From NCBI RefSeq assembly GCF_014205875.1, contig NZ_JACHEN010000001.1, forward strand, positions 248,001 to 312,000: a stretch of DNA of 64,000 bases. Direction: 5' to 3'. The DNA comes from Anaerosolibacter carboniphilus (lineage in GTDB: Bacteria; Bacillota; Clostridia; Peptostreptococcales; Thermotaleaceae). Positions within the stretch are counted from its first letter, which is position 1, and every line of letters starts with the position of its first letter. Both the position numbers and the translations under genes were made by a program. The notes below the pieces were generated by a model, which made no database searches, had not been told where the DNA came from, and saw only the letters and a program-made list of their open reading frames with translations. Below, in pieces: positions 35,270-44,243 of the stretch.

Positions 35270-37627
35270 ATGGCAAATATGGTCAAAGATTTTAGTCAGT
35301 TGACACCTGAGCTTCTGTCCTCTGCAGGTGGAAAGGGCGGCATGTTAGCCAGAATGTATCAAAATGGGTATCCTGTACCGGAAGGCTTTGTTGTTTTACC
35401 ATCTGCTTTTCAGGGGGAGAAGCTAAATAATGAGGCCTGGAACGAGATACTGGTCCATTTGAATACAATAAGAAAAAACAATGAAAACGCACTGTTTGCA
35501 GTAAGGTCTTCTGCTTTAAGCGAAGATTCAGCCCAAGCTTCCTTTGCAGGAGAATTTGAAACGGTTCTCAATGTAGGAACGGACAAAGAGATACAGGATG
35601 CTATCTATGCGGTTTTTAGATCAAGACAGTCGGAGAGAGTCAAAGTATACAGCGCTGTTCAAGGTATCGATCAATCTCATCAAATTGCTGTAGTTGTCCA
35701 GTTGATGGTGCCTTCTGAAATTTCAGGGGTATTGTTTACGGCTGATCCGATCACAGGCAGCTATGCAAGCATGATAGGCAATTATGTCCATGGATTGGGA
35801 GAACAGCTTGTTTCTGGAGAAGCCAATGCATATGACTTTAAATTAAATAGACCGAAGGGAAAATATGATGGTCCTGATGCGTTTAAAAAATATGCACATA
35901 AACTGTATCAATATGCAGCAAAGCTTGAGAAGGAGCTGGGAAGTCCTCAGGACATCGAATGGGCTGTGGCAAGGGGAAAATTGTATCTTTTACAGGCAAG
36001 ACCGATCACCACATTGATATCAGGAAATTTGGATACCTATGAAATAAACGAAAGCTTAGTTAGTGATACCATCTGGGTAAATACGAACGTGGGAGAGGCA
36101 ATCCCCGATGTGGTTACACCCCTTACCTGGAGTATCGTAAGGGACCTGGATATTGAATCTAGTACTATACCAGGGTATTATTTATGGTCCGGTAATATTT
36201 GTGGAAGAATATATTCAAATATCGGCCAAAGATTATCTGCCATTATCGCAATGTATGGAAATGCTAAAATAGGTTTAAAAATTCTCAGTGAAATATTTGG
36301 TCAGATGCCAGAGGGGTTGACGATTCCAGTCTATCCACTTTCAAGAATGGATGTATTAAAAGCGATAGTACCGAGAGCCAAATATTACTTTAAGAAGTAT
36401 CGAGAAATTTCAAAAATCATGCCGCAGCATATTCAAAAGACACCGGATTGGTGCAGAAGGATGAGGGAAGCAATTAAAAAAATAAATACCAAGGAAGAAC
36501 TGCTGACCTTATGGAAGAATGAGCTTGAGCCCTATAATACCAAGGCATGGTGGGGGCTGTTAGCTGGTGGCACCAATGCTGTTGTTGCTTTAACATTGAG
36601 TAAGAAGCTTACAAAGCTGGTGGGAACAGAAAATGCGAATACTCTTTTATCCAATCTAAGGGGAGATTCAGAGCTGGCAAGTCTTGGACCGGTCGTAGGC
36701 ATCTCTAAGGTTCTCAAAGGAGAAATGAGCCGTGAAGAGTACCTTAAGCAGAATGGTCATCGGGGTCCCCATGAGTTTGAGTTATCCATACCGGATCCTT
36801 CGGAGGATGATACTTGGTTGGAAAGACAGATTAAGGAATTTAAAGAATCGGATACCGATGTAGAAGAACTTCTGCAGAAGCAGCATACCCAATATGAGGC
36901 TGCTTGGAAGAGATTTCAGGAGCGTTTCCCAAATAAAGTAAAATGGTTTGAAAAGAAAATAGCGAAAGCCTCAGAAGGCGCTCGTGTTAGAGAAGCAGCC
37001 CGTTCAGAGTTCGTAAGGGTATTTAGGGTTATCCGGGCCTTTGCACGGAAGACGGGAGAGCTTACGGGCATAGGAGAGGATGTGTTCTTCCTCTATATAG
37101 ATGAAGTGGAGGGACTGCTTTCTGGAAGAGACGCAGCAGTAAAGCATATTCCTGCTAGAAAAGAGAACTATGAAAAATACAAGGCGCTCCCTCCGTTTCC
37201 AGCTGTTATCCGGGGACGATTCAATCCTTTTGAATGGGTAAAAGATCCCAATAGAAGAATGGACTACTATGATTCTAGGATGCCGATTGCGATGGCATCT
37301 GATTCTGAAATACTAAAGGGCTTTGCCGGGGCAGCGGGCAGGGTAGAAGGAATGGTACGTATTTTAACAAATCCAGAAGATGGGGAAAAGCTTCAACCTG
37401 GAGAAATTTTGGTTGCCACAACTACTAATGTAGGATGGACACCTCTTTTCCCAAGAGCTGGAGCAGTTATCACTGACGTAGGAGCACCGCTGTCCCATGC
37501 GGCGATCGTGGCTAGAGAGCTTGGTATTCCAGCTGTTGTGGGATGCGGCAATGCCACCATAAGACTTAAGACAGGAGACCGGGTTTTGGTTGATGGTGGC
37601 CAAGGAATCGTGCATATCCTGGAATGA
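35270..37627 (+). CDS. Rph-like phosphotransferase (PEP-utilising dikinase family), copy 1
   Basis: 785 residues. An N-terminal ATP-grasp domain of the PPDK/PEP-synthase type (about 1-250) has GGKGGMLARMYQNGYPVPEG, VRSSALSEDSAQASFAGEFE and TADPITG. A helical middle region with GHRGPHEFELSIPDPSED follows. At the extreme C-terminus lies a swivelling phospho-histidine domain (TDVGAPLSHAAIVARELGIP, catalytic His743). No PEP/pyruvate-binding barrel follows, so this is not PEP synthase; the ATP-grasp/substrate/His order is that of rifampin phosphotransferase. The substrate is unknown and may or may not be a rifamycin. It is very similar along its length to the copy at 48895-51267. Confidence 0.82.
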   Translation: MANMVKDFSQLTPELLSSAGGKGGMLARMYQNGYPVPEGFVVLPSAFQGEKLNNEAWNEILVHLNTIRKNNENALFAVRSSALSEDSAQASFAGEFETVLNVGTDKEIQDAIYAVFRSRQSERVKVYSAVQGIDQSHQIAVVVQLMVPSEISGVLFTADPITGSYASMIGNYVHGLGEQLVSGEANAYDFKLNRPKGKYDGPDAFKKYAHKLYQYAAKLEKELGSPQDIEWAVARGKLYLLQARPITTLISGNLDTYEINESLVSDTIWVNTNVGEAIPDVVTPLTWSIVRDLDIESSTIPGYYLWSGNICGRIYSNIGQRLSAIIAMYGNAKIGLKILSEIFGQMPEGLTIPVYPLSRMDVLKAIVPRAKYYFKKYREISKIMPQHIQKTPDWCRRMREAIKKINTKEELLTLWKNELEPYNTKAWWGLLAGGTNAVVALTLSKKLTKLVGTENANTLLSNLRGDSELASLGPVVGISKVLKGEMSREEYLKQNGHRGPHEFELSIPDPSEDDTWLERQIKEFKESDTDVEELLQKQHTQYEAAWKRFQERFPNKVKWFEKKIAKASEGARVREAARSEFVRVFRVIRAFARKTGELTGIGEDVFFLYIDEVEGLLSGRDAAVKHIPARKENYEKYKALPPFPAVIRGRFNPFEWVKDPNRRMDYYDSRMPIAMASDSEILKGFAGAAGRVEGMVRILTNPEDGEKLQPGEILVATTTNVGWTPLFPRAGAVITDVGAPLSHAAIVARELGIPAVVGCGNATIRLKTGDRVLVDGGQGIVHILE

Positions 37628-37681
37628 TGCTGATGAGAGATTGTTATGTGACATGATTGTGCTGTATGAATGCATATATGA

Positions 37682-37732
37682 AAAAAGAAGAAGGATAAGT
37701 TCGTTTGAACTGAAGCCTTCTTCTTTTTGTTT
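37682..37732 (+). terminator. terminator after dikinase copy 1
   Basis: AAAAAGAAGAAGG (37682-37694) and CCTTCTTCTTTTT (37716-37728) pair perfectly; an inner AGTTC/GAACT stem caps the loop, and more T's follow. Confidence 0.85.
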
Positions 37733-37739
37733 TTATAGA

Positions 37740-37934
37740 GAAAAAAGGTTTTGACGATGCAACAACCAATATCTTTGCTTTTAAAAATCTTTCGCTTGTT
37801 TCAAAAAATTCATTATTATAGTTGAAATATTTTTCAAAAATTTTGATATTTCTAACAATATAAGTTACAATGAAATTAGTATATTTTGAGACAAATGTTA
37901 TCGGTGAAACAAATGAATTATTGGGGGGAAAAAG
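37740..37934. other. A+T-rich upstream region of the binding-protein gene
   Basis: Contains a partial dyad (GAAATA at 37824-37829, TCAAAA/TTTTGA at 37834-37846, TATTTC at 37847-37852) that might bind a regulator. No convincing sigma-A promoter was found. The right edge has a GGGGGG ribosome site. Confidence 0.35.
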
Positions 37935-39560
37935 GTGAAAGAGCGATATAAAATAGCCATTCTGCTTTTTATATTTATATTTCTTTTCACTGTTGCATTA
38001 GAATATCATCGGGAAATAAGCAGTATATATAATAATTTTATTAGCGTCTTTCATCATTCCAATACGGAGAAAAGACTCATCGTAGGTCGTGCCAGTGATT
38101 CTATAAGCCTGGATCCCGGGAATACGACAGATATGGATTCTGTCAAAGTAACGGTTAATATATTTGAAACCCTTGTTAAGTATGAAAAGGAAGGAAAAGA
38201 AATCGTACCAGGGCTCGCTACAAGCTGGCAGTCCAGTGAGGACGGGCTGACCTGGGTATTTCGCCTGCGTCAAGGTGTCAGATTTCAGGACGGAACGGTT
38301 TTTGATGCCCACGCAGTGGTGTTTAACTTTCAGCGATGGATGGATAACAACAATCCATATCACGATGGATCATTCAATTATTGGAATTATGTATTTGGTG
38401 GTTTTCCAGGATTCGCTAAAAGCGTAAACGCCTTGTCTGATTATAGTGTTGAAATAAGGCTCAATAAACCCTATGCTCCATTTCTAAATACCTTGGCAAT
38501 GCCTGTATTTGGGATTGGAAGCCCTGAAGCCATCAGAAAATATGGCAATGAAGTATACAAACATCCTGTAGGAACAGGACCATTCAGCTTTAAAAGCTGG
38601 GAACCCAATAAAAGCATTTTCCTAATACGTAATGATATATACTGGGGCACACCTGCAAAAGTTGATGAAGTAGAATTCAAAGTGATCCCTTCAAATGAAG
38701 ATAGATTTGAGCAATTAAAGGAGGGGACAATACATATTGCTGATAATTTAGGACCGGATGATGTTGTTGCGATAGAAGATGATCAGAATCTACAGTTATT
38801 ATTGAGGCCAGGCTTTAATGTAGGATATATAGCAATAAATAATGGAAAATCACCTTTTGACAATAAGGATGTCAGAACGGCGATCAGTCTTGCAATCAAC
38901 AAAGAAGAAATGATCAAAGAAGTTTTTGCAAATCTTGCAAAGCCCGCAAAAACCCTGATTCCTCCTCTTCTTTGGGGATATAACGAAAGCATAGAACCGA
39001 GTGAGTATAATCCTGAAAAATCTATGCAGCTTTTAGCAAAAGTTGGATATCCTCGAGGTTTCAAAATTACTTTATGGGTTATGAACTCTCCTAGAAATTA
39101 CTTTCCTAAACCTTTTCAGACAGCTGAGTATATTAAAGAAAGCCTAAGAAAAGTAAATATTGAAGTCATAATTCAGACTTTTGACTGGGATGAATACTTG
39201 AACAGAATACAGAGGGGAGAACATGAGATGGCCTTGATTGGTTGGACGGGAGATAATATAGATCCAGATAATTTTCTAAATACACTGCTATCTTCTGAGA
39301 ATGCAAAAACAGGGTATGCAGGCAATTATTCCTTTTATAAGAATGATGAAGTAGATTTATTGCTTACGCAAGCTCGACAAGCTACGGATATGGTTTTCAG
39401 AAAACACCTCTATAGAAGGCTGCTGCAAATTGTTAATTCAGACATGCCCTCAGTGCCACTAGTACATACAATGCCGGTATTAGCTGCACGTCTGTCGGTT
39501 AAGGGTTACTCACCTTACATCACAGGGGTGGAATCTTTGGAAAATGTTGATCTTGAATAA
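37935..39560 (+). CDS. membrane-anchored family-5 solute-binding protein (peptide/nickel type)
   Basis: 541 residues. The N-terminus is a membrane segment (about 7-25) without a lipobox, so the protein is probably anchored rather than lipidated. The rest is a complete SBP family 5 fold: DSISLDPGNTTD, LATSWQSSEDGLTWVFRLRQ GV-type strand, VGTGPFSFKSWEPN, SLAINKEEM and GWTGDNIDPDNFL. GTG start behind GGGGGG. No Opp/Dpp permease or ATPase genes are nearby. Instead a DUF6305-like gene, a histidine kinase and a response regulator follow on the same strand, suggesting it is the ligand-binding part of a signalling system. Confidence 0.82.
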   Translation: MKERYKIAILLFIFIFLFTVALEYHREISSIYNNFISVFHHSNTEKRLIVGRASDSISLDPGNTTDMDSVKVTVNIFETLVKYEKEGKEIVPGLATSWQSSEDGLTWVFRLRQGVRFQDGTVFDAHAVVFNFQRWMDNNNPYHDGSFNYWNYVFGGFPGFAKSVNALSDYSVEIRLNKPYAPFLNTLAMPVFGIGSPEAIRKYGNEVYKHPVGTGPFSFKSWEPNKSIFLIRNDIYWGTPAKVDEVEFKVIPSNEDRFEQLKEGTIHIADNLGPDDVVAIEDDQNLQLLLRPGFNVGYIAINNGKSPFDNKDVRTAISLAINKEEMIKEVFANLAKPAKTLIPPLLWGYNESIEPSEYNPEKSMQLLAKVGYPRGFKITLWVMNSPRNYFPKPFQTAEYIKESLRKVNIEVIIQTFDWDEYLNRIQRGEHEMALIGWTGDNIDPDNFLNTLLSSENAKTGYAGNYSFYKNDEVDLLLTQARQATDMVFRKHLYRRLLQIVNSDMPSVPLVHTMPVLAARLSVKGYSPYITGVESLENVDLE

Positions 39561-39582
39561 TGTGTGTAAGAGGAAATGAAAT

Positions 39583-40182
39583 ATGAAAATAAGATATTTT
39601 ATGACAATACCGCTGATTGCTCTGGTGATGACATTTATACTAGATGCTGCAATCATTGATAAGAAGAGAGAAATGAATATTTTATTACTTCCCAGCCTTC
39701 CAAAACCTATAGCCAAGGAATATGTATTGATAACCTCTGCTGGACAAGGTACAGATGCGTATATAATCACCGATATAGCAAATAAATTAATGATTCATAA
39801 CTATTTTATGCCCCAAGCGAAAGAAGAAGATTTGGAGGGTGCCCAAACCCTCGTATTTGTCGTTGGATACAGCGCCATCGGTGAAAAGCTTCACGGTATA
39901 AGTCATGATGATGAAAAACAGCGCATTATCGGACTTCTTAAAAAGGCAGAAAAGAAAAATATGGTTGTGATAACCATATACATTGGTGGAAAGCAACGGC
40001 ATGAAAAAAGGACGGAGGACTTGTTAAGTCTTATTATCCCTAAGACGGATTACCTAATAGGAACGAAGGAAGCAAACAAAGACAATTTTTTATCGGAATT
40101 GACCAAAAATAGTAGAATCCCTATAACACTGGTAAATGAAATCAATGATTTATCTGAACCCTTTTCATCTGCATTTCGTTAG
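39583..40182 (+). CDS. DUF6305-like exported protein
   Basis: 199 residues. One N-terminal membrane segment (about 5-23) acts as anchor or signal. The remainder resembles the DUF6305 family: EYVLITSAGQGTDAYIITDIANKL, then an LVFVVGYSAIGEKLHG strand-loop and a VVITIYIGGKQRHEKRT segment, which suggests an alpha/beta (Rossmann-like) domain outside the membrane. No catalytic motif is recognised. It lies 22 nt after the solute-binding gene and 46 nt before the kinase. The family is uncharacterised; the name is from memory and needs a profile search. Confidence 0.55.
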   Translation: MKIRYFMTIPLIALVMTFILDAAIIDKKREMNILLLPSLPKPIAKEYVLITSAGQGTDAYIITDIANKLMIHNYFMPQAKEEDLEGAQTLVFVVGYSAIGEKLHGISHDDEKQRIIGLLKKAEKKNMVVITIYIGGKQRHEKRTEDLLSLIIPKTDYLIGTKEANKDNFLSELTKNSRIPITLVNEINDLSEPFSSAFR

Positions 40183-40228
40183 GGTCATTGTCTTATGAAA
40201 GGTTGGTATATTATGGAGAGGTCTTTCT

Positions 40229-41605
40229 ATGGGAGAAAATGAGATGAGACGCAATAAGATATTTATGGTGGGAGGGATTTTATTAATAGGCCTTGGCTCT
40301 CTGTTTCCACTTATTACTGAAGCAGCCTGGTTCAATATCATCTTTAAGATTAGAAAAGCCATCAATGCTGGCGATAGCGGTCACTTAATACTTGCTGCAG
40401 CTTCCATGAGTTTTTTGTATGCAATGCAAAGTACCTTCTTATTTCTAGGAACAATACTCATCATACATTATTCGGAACTAGAACGAATCTTTAGTAGATT
40501 TACAACATCCATTATTTTTTTCCTTATTATTTTCCTTCATATTATGAATTTTACGATTTCTGGTTTGTCGTGGGAGCCAGTATCAACAATATTGGCATTA
40601 ATCATTGCTCTCTTTATTTTTGAAAAGCTATTTTGGAAAACAAACAGCCTTCTCCATGTTTCTATCGTATTGATCCAAGTGTTTTTTGCATTTTACTGGT
40701 TGAATATAATGCCTGTATTTTCACCGTATCGGATTGGTCAAAGCGATATTTCTTTTAGTATTAAAATAGCTGCCTTATACTTACAAGCCTCATCCGTTTT
40801 GAATTTTACAGGTTTTGCGTTTTTTTTCCCTTTCATGTTTTCAGCTTTTACAACGACGATATTGTTTATCAGCTATTCACAAAACATGAATATGATGAAA
40901 GAAAATTATGAGAAAGAAAGAGAAATACAGGATATGAAGGCAAAAGTTTTGGAAAACAGGATATATAAGGAAGTTAAATCCTTGGTCCATGATTTAAAAA
41001 CACCCCTGGTTACGATACGTGGTTTGAATTCCTTGCTTGCTTTATCGAAGGATACAGGAAAACTCGAAGAATATAGCGGACGAATAGATAATTCTGTAGA
41101 TAAAATGAGTGAGATGATTTCAAATTTTCTTTACGAGACATCCCGACAAAAGCTGCAGGCAACAGAGCTAATAAACTATATAAGGGCACAACTGCCATTG
41201 GAAGATGAGTCGATTAAAATCGAAATAAAGATAGCAGATAAACTTCCAGATATACGTGTCAACAAGATTATTGTAGCAAGAGCAGTTATAAATGTACTGG
41301 AAAATGCGATGATTGTGCCTTGTAAACATGCATATAAGAACATTATTTTTGAGGCAAAACCTGCTTGCAACGGACTGTATATAATGATTCAAGATAATGG
41401 CATCGGTATTAAGCGTTCGGAACTTCCACGTATCTGGGACGTCGGTTATTCTACAAATAACACATCAGGATTAGGGCTTCCATTTGCAAAACAGATTATT
41501 GAAGAAAATGAAGGTGCCATAGATATCGTAAGCGAGCCAGATTGCGGAACCGTTGTGTCCATATTCCTACCTTCCGTTGATAGCTTTTCTAGCAGCAGCT
41601 GTTAG
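40229..41605 (+). CDS. sensor histidine kinase with polytopic membrane domain
   Basis: 458 residues. The N-terminal half (about 10-225) consists of six or seven membrane segments with short loops and no large outside sensor domain. A short coiled linker, HisKA with His254 in VHDLKTPL and a HATPase_c domain (NVLENAM, QDNGIGIK, GLGLPFAKQIIEENEG) follow. ATG 40229 has GGAGAGG 7 nt upstream. Because it lacks its own ligand domain, it may sense through membrane contact with the anchored binding protein or the DUF6305-like protein encoded upstream. Its partner regulator follows 33 nt downstream. Confidence 0.88.
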   Translation: MGENEMRRNKIFMVGGILLIGLGSLFPLITEAAWFNIIFKIRKAINAGDSGHLILAAASMSFLYAMQSTFLFLGTILIIHYSELERIFSRFTTSIIFFLIIFLHIMNFTISGLSWEPVSTILALIIALFIFEKLFWKTNSLLHVSIVLIQVFFAFYWLNIMPVFSPYRIGQSDISFSIKIAALYLQASSVLNFTGFAFFFPFMFSAFTTTILFISYSQNMNMMKENYEKEREIQDMKAKVLENRIYKEVKSLVHDLKTPLVTIRGLNSLLALSKDTGKLEEYSGRIDNSVDKMSEMISNFLYETSRQKLQATELINYIRAQLPLEDESIKIEIKIADKLPDIRVNKIIVARAVINVLENAMIVPCKHAYKNIIFEAKPACNGLYIMIQDNGIGIKRSELPRIWDVGYSTNNTSGLGLPFAKQIIEENEGAIDIVSEPDCGTVVSIFLPSVDSFSSSSC

Positions 41606-41638
41606 TATTGCTGTATTCTGAAGTCAGAGGTGATAGAA

Positions 41639-42283
41639 ATGAATAAAACAAAGCCCACAAAGAAAATCGTCATTATCGATGATGAGCCGGATATTCAATA
41701 TACGATAAAGGAAATCTGCCTGTATGGAGGATGGAGTCCTATCATAGCACAAAGTGGCATACAGGGATATGAATTGTGCAAAGTCCATAGCCCAAACCTG
41801 GTGATCATTGACTATCACATGCCCGACTGGGATGGTTTGACTACGGTGAAAAAAATCCGCCAATTTGACGTCGTAGCATCTATCCTAGTACTTACTGTTG
41901 ATGAAAGACAAGAGATTGCAGAAAAATTCATTGCAGCAGGTGCTACTGATTTTGCAATAAAACCTATCAAATCACCGGATCTTATATCCAGAATAAAAAT
42001 AAATCTGAAAATTAATGAGGTTCAACAAAAGTATGTAAAAGAAAAACAGCAAGTCTTTATTGAAAAAGGCATAAGCCCTGCCACGTTGAGCATTATTTGT
42101 GACTACCTCAACGAGCAGCGGGAAGGACTTACCATAGATGAAATTACAAGTGGACTGGGTCTGGCATATCAGACCGTACACAGATATATACAATATCTGA
42201 TCGAAGAAAGCAGAATAGAAATCCTTCCCATATATGGGCAGTTGGGTAGGCCGAAAAATAAATATAAATATTCGAGGCTATAA
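41639..42283 (+). CDS. CitB/DcuR-type response regulator
   Basis: 214 residues from the ATG at 41639 behind CAGAGGTGA. The receiver domain has DDEPD at the N-terminus, the phosphorylation site Asp58 in VIIDYHMPDWDG and a KPI segment. The C-terminal region (about 150-214) has a helix-turn-helix of the CitB/DcuR kind (GLTIDEITSGLGLAYQTVHR). Regulators of this class often control organic-acid or nutrient transport. The obvious candidate target is the DUF3798 ABC importer operon that begins 466 nt downstream. Confidence 0.85.
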   Translation: MNKTKPTKKIVIIDDEPDIQYTIKEICLYGGWSPIIAQSGIQGYELCKVHSPNLVIIDYHMPDWDGLTTVKKIRQFDVVASILVLTVDERQEIAEKFIAAGATDFAIKPIKSPDLISRIKINLKINEVQQKYVKEKQQVFIEKGISPATLSIICDYLNEQREGLTIDEITSGLGLAYQTVHRYIQYLIEESRIEILPIYGQLGRPKNKYKYSRL

Positions 42284-42349
42284 AAACTTTGAGTTTTAGT
42301 GATCATACTTACTAACAATATCATAACTACTAGATTCTTTTAAATTAAG

Positions 42350-42412
42350 AGCTCGTCAAGGTCGGATTTTCCGTATATTTTAGCCTTGACGAGCTTTCGA
42401 TTTTTAATATGT
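42350..42412 (+). terminator. terminator of the sensory operon
   Basis: AGCTCGTCAAGG (42350-42361) pairs with CCTTGACGAGCT (42384-42395), with a small inner CGGA/TCCG hairpin and a T-tract near 42405. Confidence 0.8.
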
Positions 42413-42749
42413 TCCAAAACTAGGATATGAAAACTTGCCTGCATAATGATAATAGCCTCAAAAATTGCTCTAAAAAATATTGAGAGAAAAATGTGATAAA
42501 AATAGGAAGATTCTGAAAAATAACGAATAAATATCTCTGAAAAGACCATTTATCAATGGCCTGATCAGAAAATATGGATATTATGGAGGTTGTTCTTTTC
42601 GTACATGTTTAGGAATATACTTTTATAGACATGTTTAAACGTAATAGAAAATTGTACATAAGTCCGGAAATGAACATCTATTTTGATTAGCAGCTGGAAA
42701 GCTGTGCTTTCCAGACTAATATAAAATATGACAAATGGAGGGGAATTAT
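42413..42749. other. leader region of the DUF3798 transporter operon
   Basis: About 335 nt without a gene. The clearest element is a hairpin CTGGAAAG (42694-42701) with CTTTCCAG (42707-42714), flanked by TTAG (42687-42690) and CTAA (42716-42719), just before the ribosome site. I checked for a purine riboswitch, which would suit some lipoprotein transporters, and do not see its conserved core. It is a likely place for the response-regulator binding sites. Confidence 0.4.
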
Positions 42750-43985
42750 TTGAAAAAGGTACTAGCATTAATTCTTGTGGTAGTAATGGTGTTCAGTATG
42801 GCTGCATGTGCCAAACAGAGCACTGAGCCAGCAAATGTACAGCCAACGGATACAAACGCTGATGCGGAAAAATTTCACATTGGTATCGTGACTGGAACTG
42901 TAGCACAGTCAGAGGATGAACTTAGGGGTGCTGAAGCATTCATCAAAGAGTATGGTGACGTAGATAATGGTGGAATCGTTAAACACGTTACTTACCCTGA
43001 TAACTTCATGCAGGAACAAGAAACCACGATTGCTCAGATTGTTGGACTCTCAGATGATCCGCAGATGAAAGCTATCATCGTAAACCAGTCAGTTCCTGGT
43101 ACAGTAGCGGCTTTCAAAAAAATCAGAGAATTAAGACCTGACATACTTCTTTTGGCCGGTATCCCTCAGGAAGATACAAACATGATCGAAGCAGCATCGG
43201 ATTTGGTTGTTGATGCTGATAACGTAAAACGTGGATACTTAATGATGCTTGCTGCCAAGAAAATGGGAGCCCAGACATTTGTTCACATTTCTTTCCCAAG
43301 ACACATGAGTATTGAACTTTTATCCAGAAGAAGAACAATCATGGAAGAAGCTGCAAAAGATTTAGGACTTAAATTTGCTTTTGAAACAGCACCAGACCCA
43401 ATGAGTGACGTTGGAATACCAGGTGCACAGCAGTTCATACTTGAAAAAATGCCTTCATGGGTACAAAAATATGGAAAAGATACTGCTTTCTTCTGCACAA
43501 ATGATGCACAGACAGAGCCTCTTTTAAAGAAAGTTGCTGAGCTCGGTGCAATATTCGTAGAGCCAGACCTTCCATCACCAATTATGGGATATCCAGGAGC
43601 ATTCGGTATTGATCTTAAGAATGAAGCCGGAGACTGGCCTGCAATACTCAAGAAAGTTGAAGAGACTGTAATTGCTAAAGGCGGAGCTAAGAGAATGGGA
43701 ACATGGGCTTATTCATTTAACTACACTACTACACTTGCACTTGCTGAGTTTGGTAAAAGAGTCGTTGAAGGAACAGCAAAGAAGGATTCTTTTGAAGATT
43801 TAATGGCATGTTTTGGAAAATATACGCCTGGAGCAGAATGGAACGGTTCATATTTTGTTGACGTTGCAACGGGAACAGAGAAGACTAACCACGTTATGGT
43901 GTACCAGGATACATATGTATTCGGCCAGGGCTACTTAGGACAAACAAAGGAAGTCATTCCTGATAAATACAACAATATAAAATAA
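42750..43985 (+). CDS. DUF3798-family substrate-binding lipoprotein
   Basis: 411 residues from the TTG at 42750 (GGAGGGG seven nt upstream; the ATG at 42735 lies inside the ribosome site). A signal peptide ends in SMAAC with Cys20 lipidated. The mature part resembles a two-lobed periplasmic-binding fold with IGIVTGTVAQSEDELRGAEAF, DDPQMKAIIVNQSVPGT and FVHISFPRHMSIELLSRRR, which I recognise as the DUF3798 family. The gene precedes an RbsA-like ATPase and two permeases, so it is the receptor of an ABC importer. The substrate is unknown. Confidence 0.78.
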   Translation: MKKVLALILVVVMVFSMAACAKQSTEPANVQPTDTNADAEKFHIGIVTGTVAQSEDELRGAEAFIKEYGDVDNGGIVKHVTYPDNFMQEQETTIAQIVGLSDDPQMKAIIVNQSVPGTVAAFKKIRELRPDILLLAGIPQEDTNMIEAASDLVVDADNVKRGYLMMLAAKKMGAQTFVHISFPRHMSIELLSRRRTIMEEAAKDLGLKFAFETAPDPMSDVGIPGAQQFILEKMPSWVQKYGKDTAFFCTNDAQTEPLLKKVAELGAIFVEPDLPSPIMGYPGAFGIDLKNEAGDWPAILKKVEETVIAKGGAKRMGTWAYSFNYTTTLALAEFGKRVVEGTAKKDSFEDLMACFGKYTPGAEWNGSYFVDVATGTEKTNHVMVYQDTYVFGQGYLGQTKEVIPDKYNNIK

Positions 43986-43993
43986 TCAATGAT

Positions 43994-44030
43994 ACATTAG
44001 GAACGGCCAATAAAAGGCCGTTTCTAATGT
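43994..44030 (+). other. intercistronic hairpin after the DUF3798 gene
   Basis: ACATTAG-G-AACGGCC (43994-44008) pairs with GGCCGTT-T-CTAATGT (44016-44030). No T-run follows. It may stabilise the upstream mRNA or partly terminate, giving more receptor than transporter. Confidence 0.6.
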
Positions 44031-44243
44031 AAATCATATTATAATGAAATGAAACCAGTGCAGTCAGAGGAACGTGAAAGAAATTATAACTAGAGCAGAC
44101 CCATTTTACCTAGTCAAATAAAAGCCATCCATTTATCGGGAGAATATTTTTTTATGGCAATTTTTATCGCTATTTTATAAATTATATCTATGTACATGGC
44201 AAAAAGCGAGTACTTTGCCCTGTGCGATTGAGAGGTGAAGTCA

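Noticed and set aside
35270-37627. Annotation of the dikinases (also 48895-51267 and 52158-54782) as phosphoenolpyruvate synthase
   Set aside because: True PEP synthase has the phospho-histidine domain in the middle and a PEP-binding barrel at the C-terminus. Here the histidine domain is the last 100 residues and no barrel follows.
39583-40182. Lipoprotein call for the DUF6305-like protein
   Set aside because: The N-terminal hydrophobic segment has no cysteine at its end, so it is a membrane anchor or ordinary signal, not a lipobox.
42413-42749. Purine riboswitch upstream of the DUF3798 transporter
   Set aside because: Considered because of the nucleoside-type membrane subunits. The conserved three-way junction with its TTTCTACC-like loop is not present.
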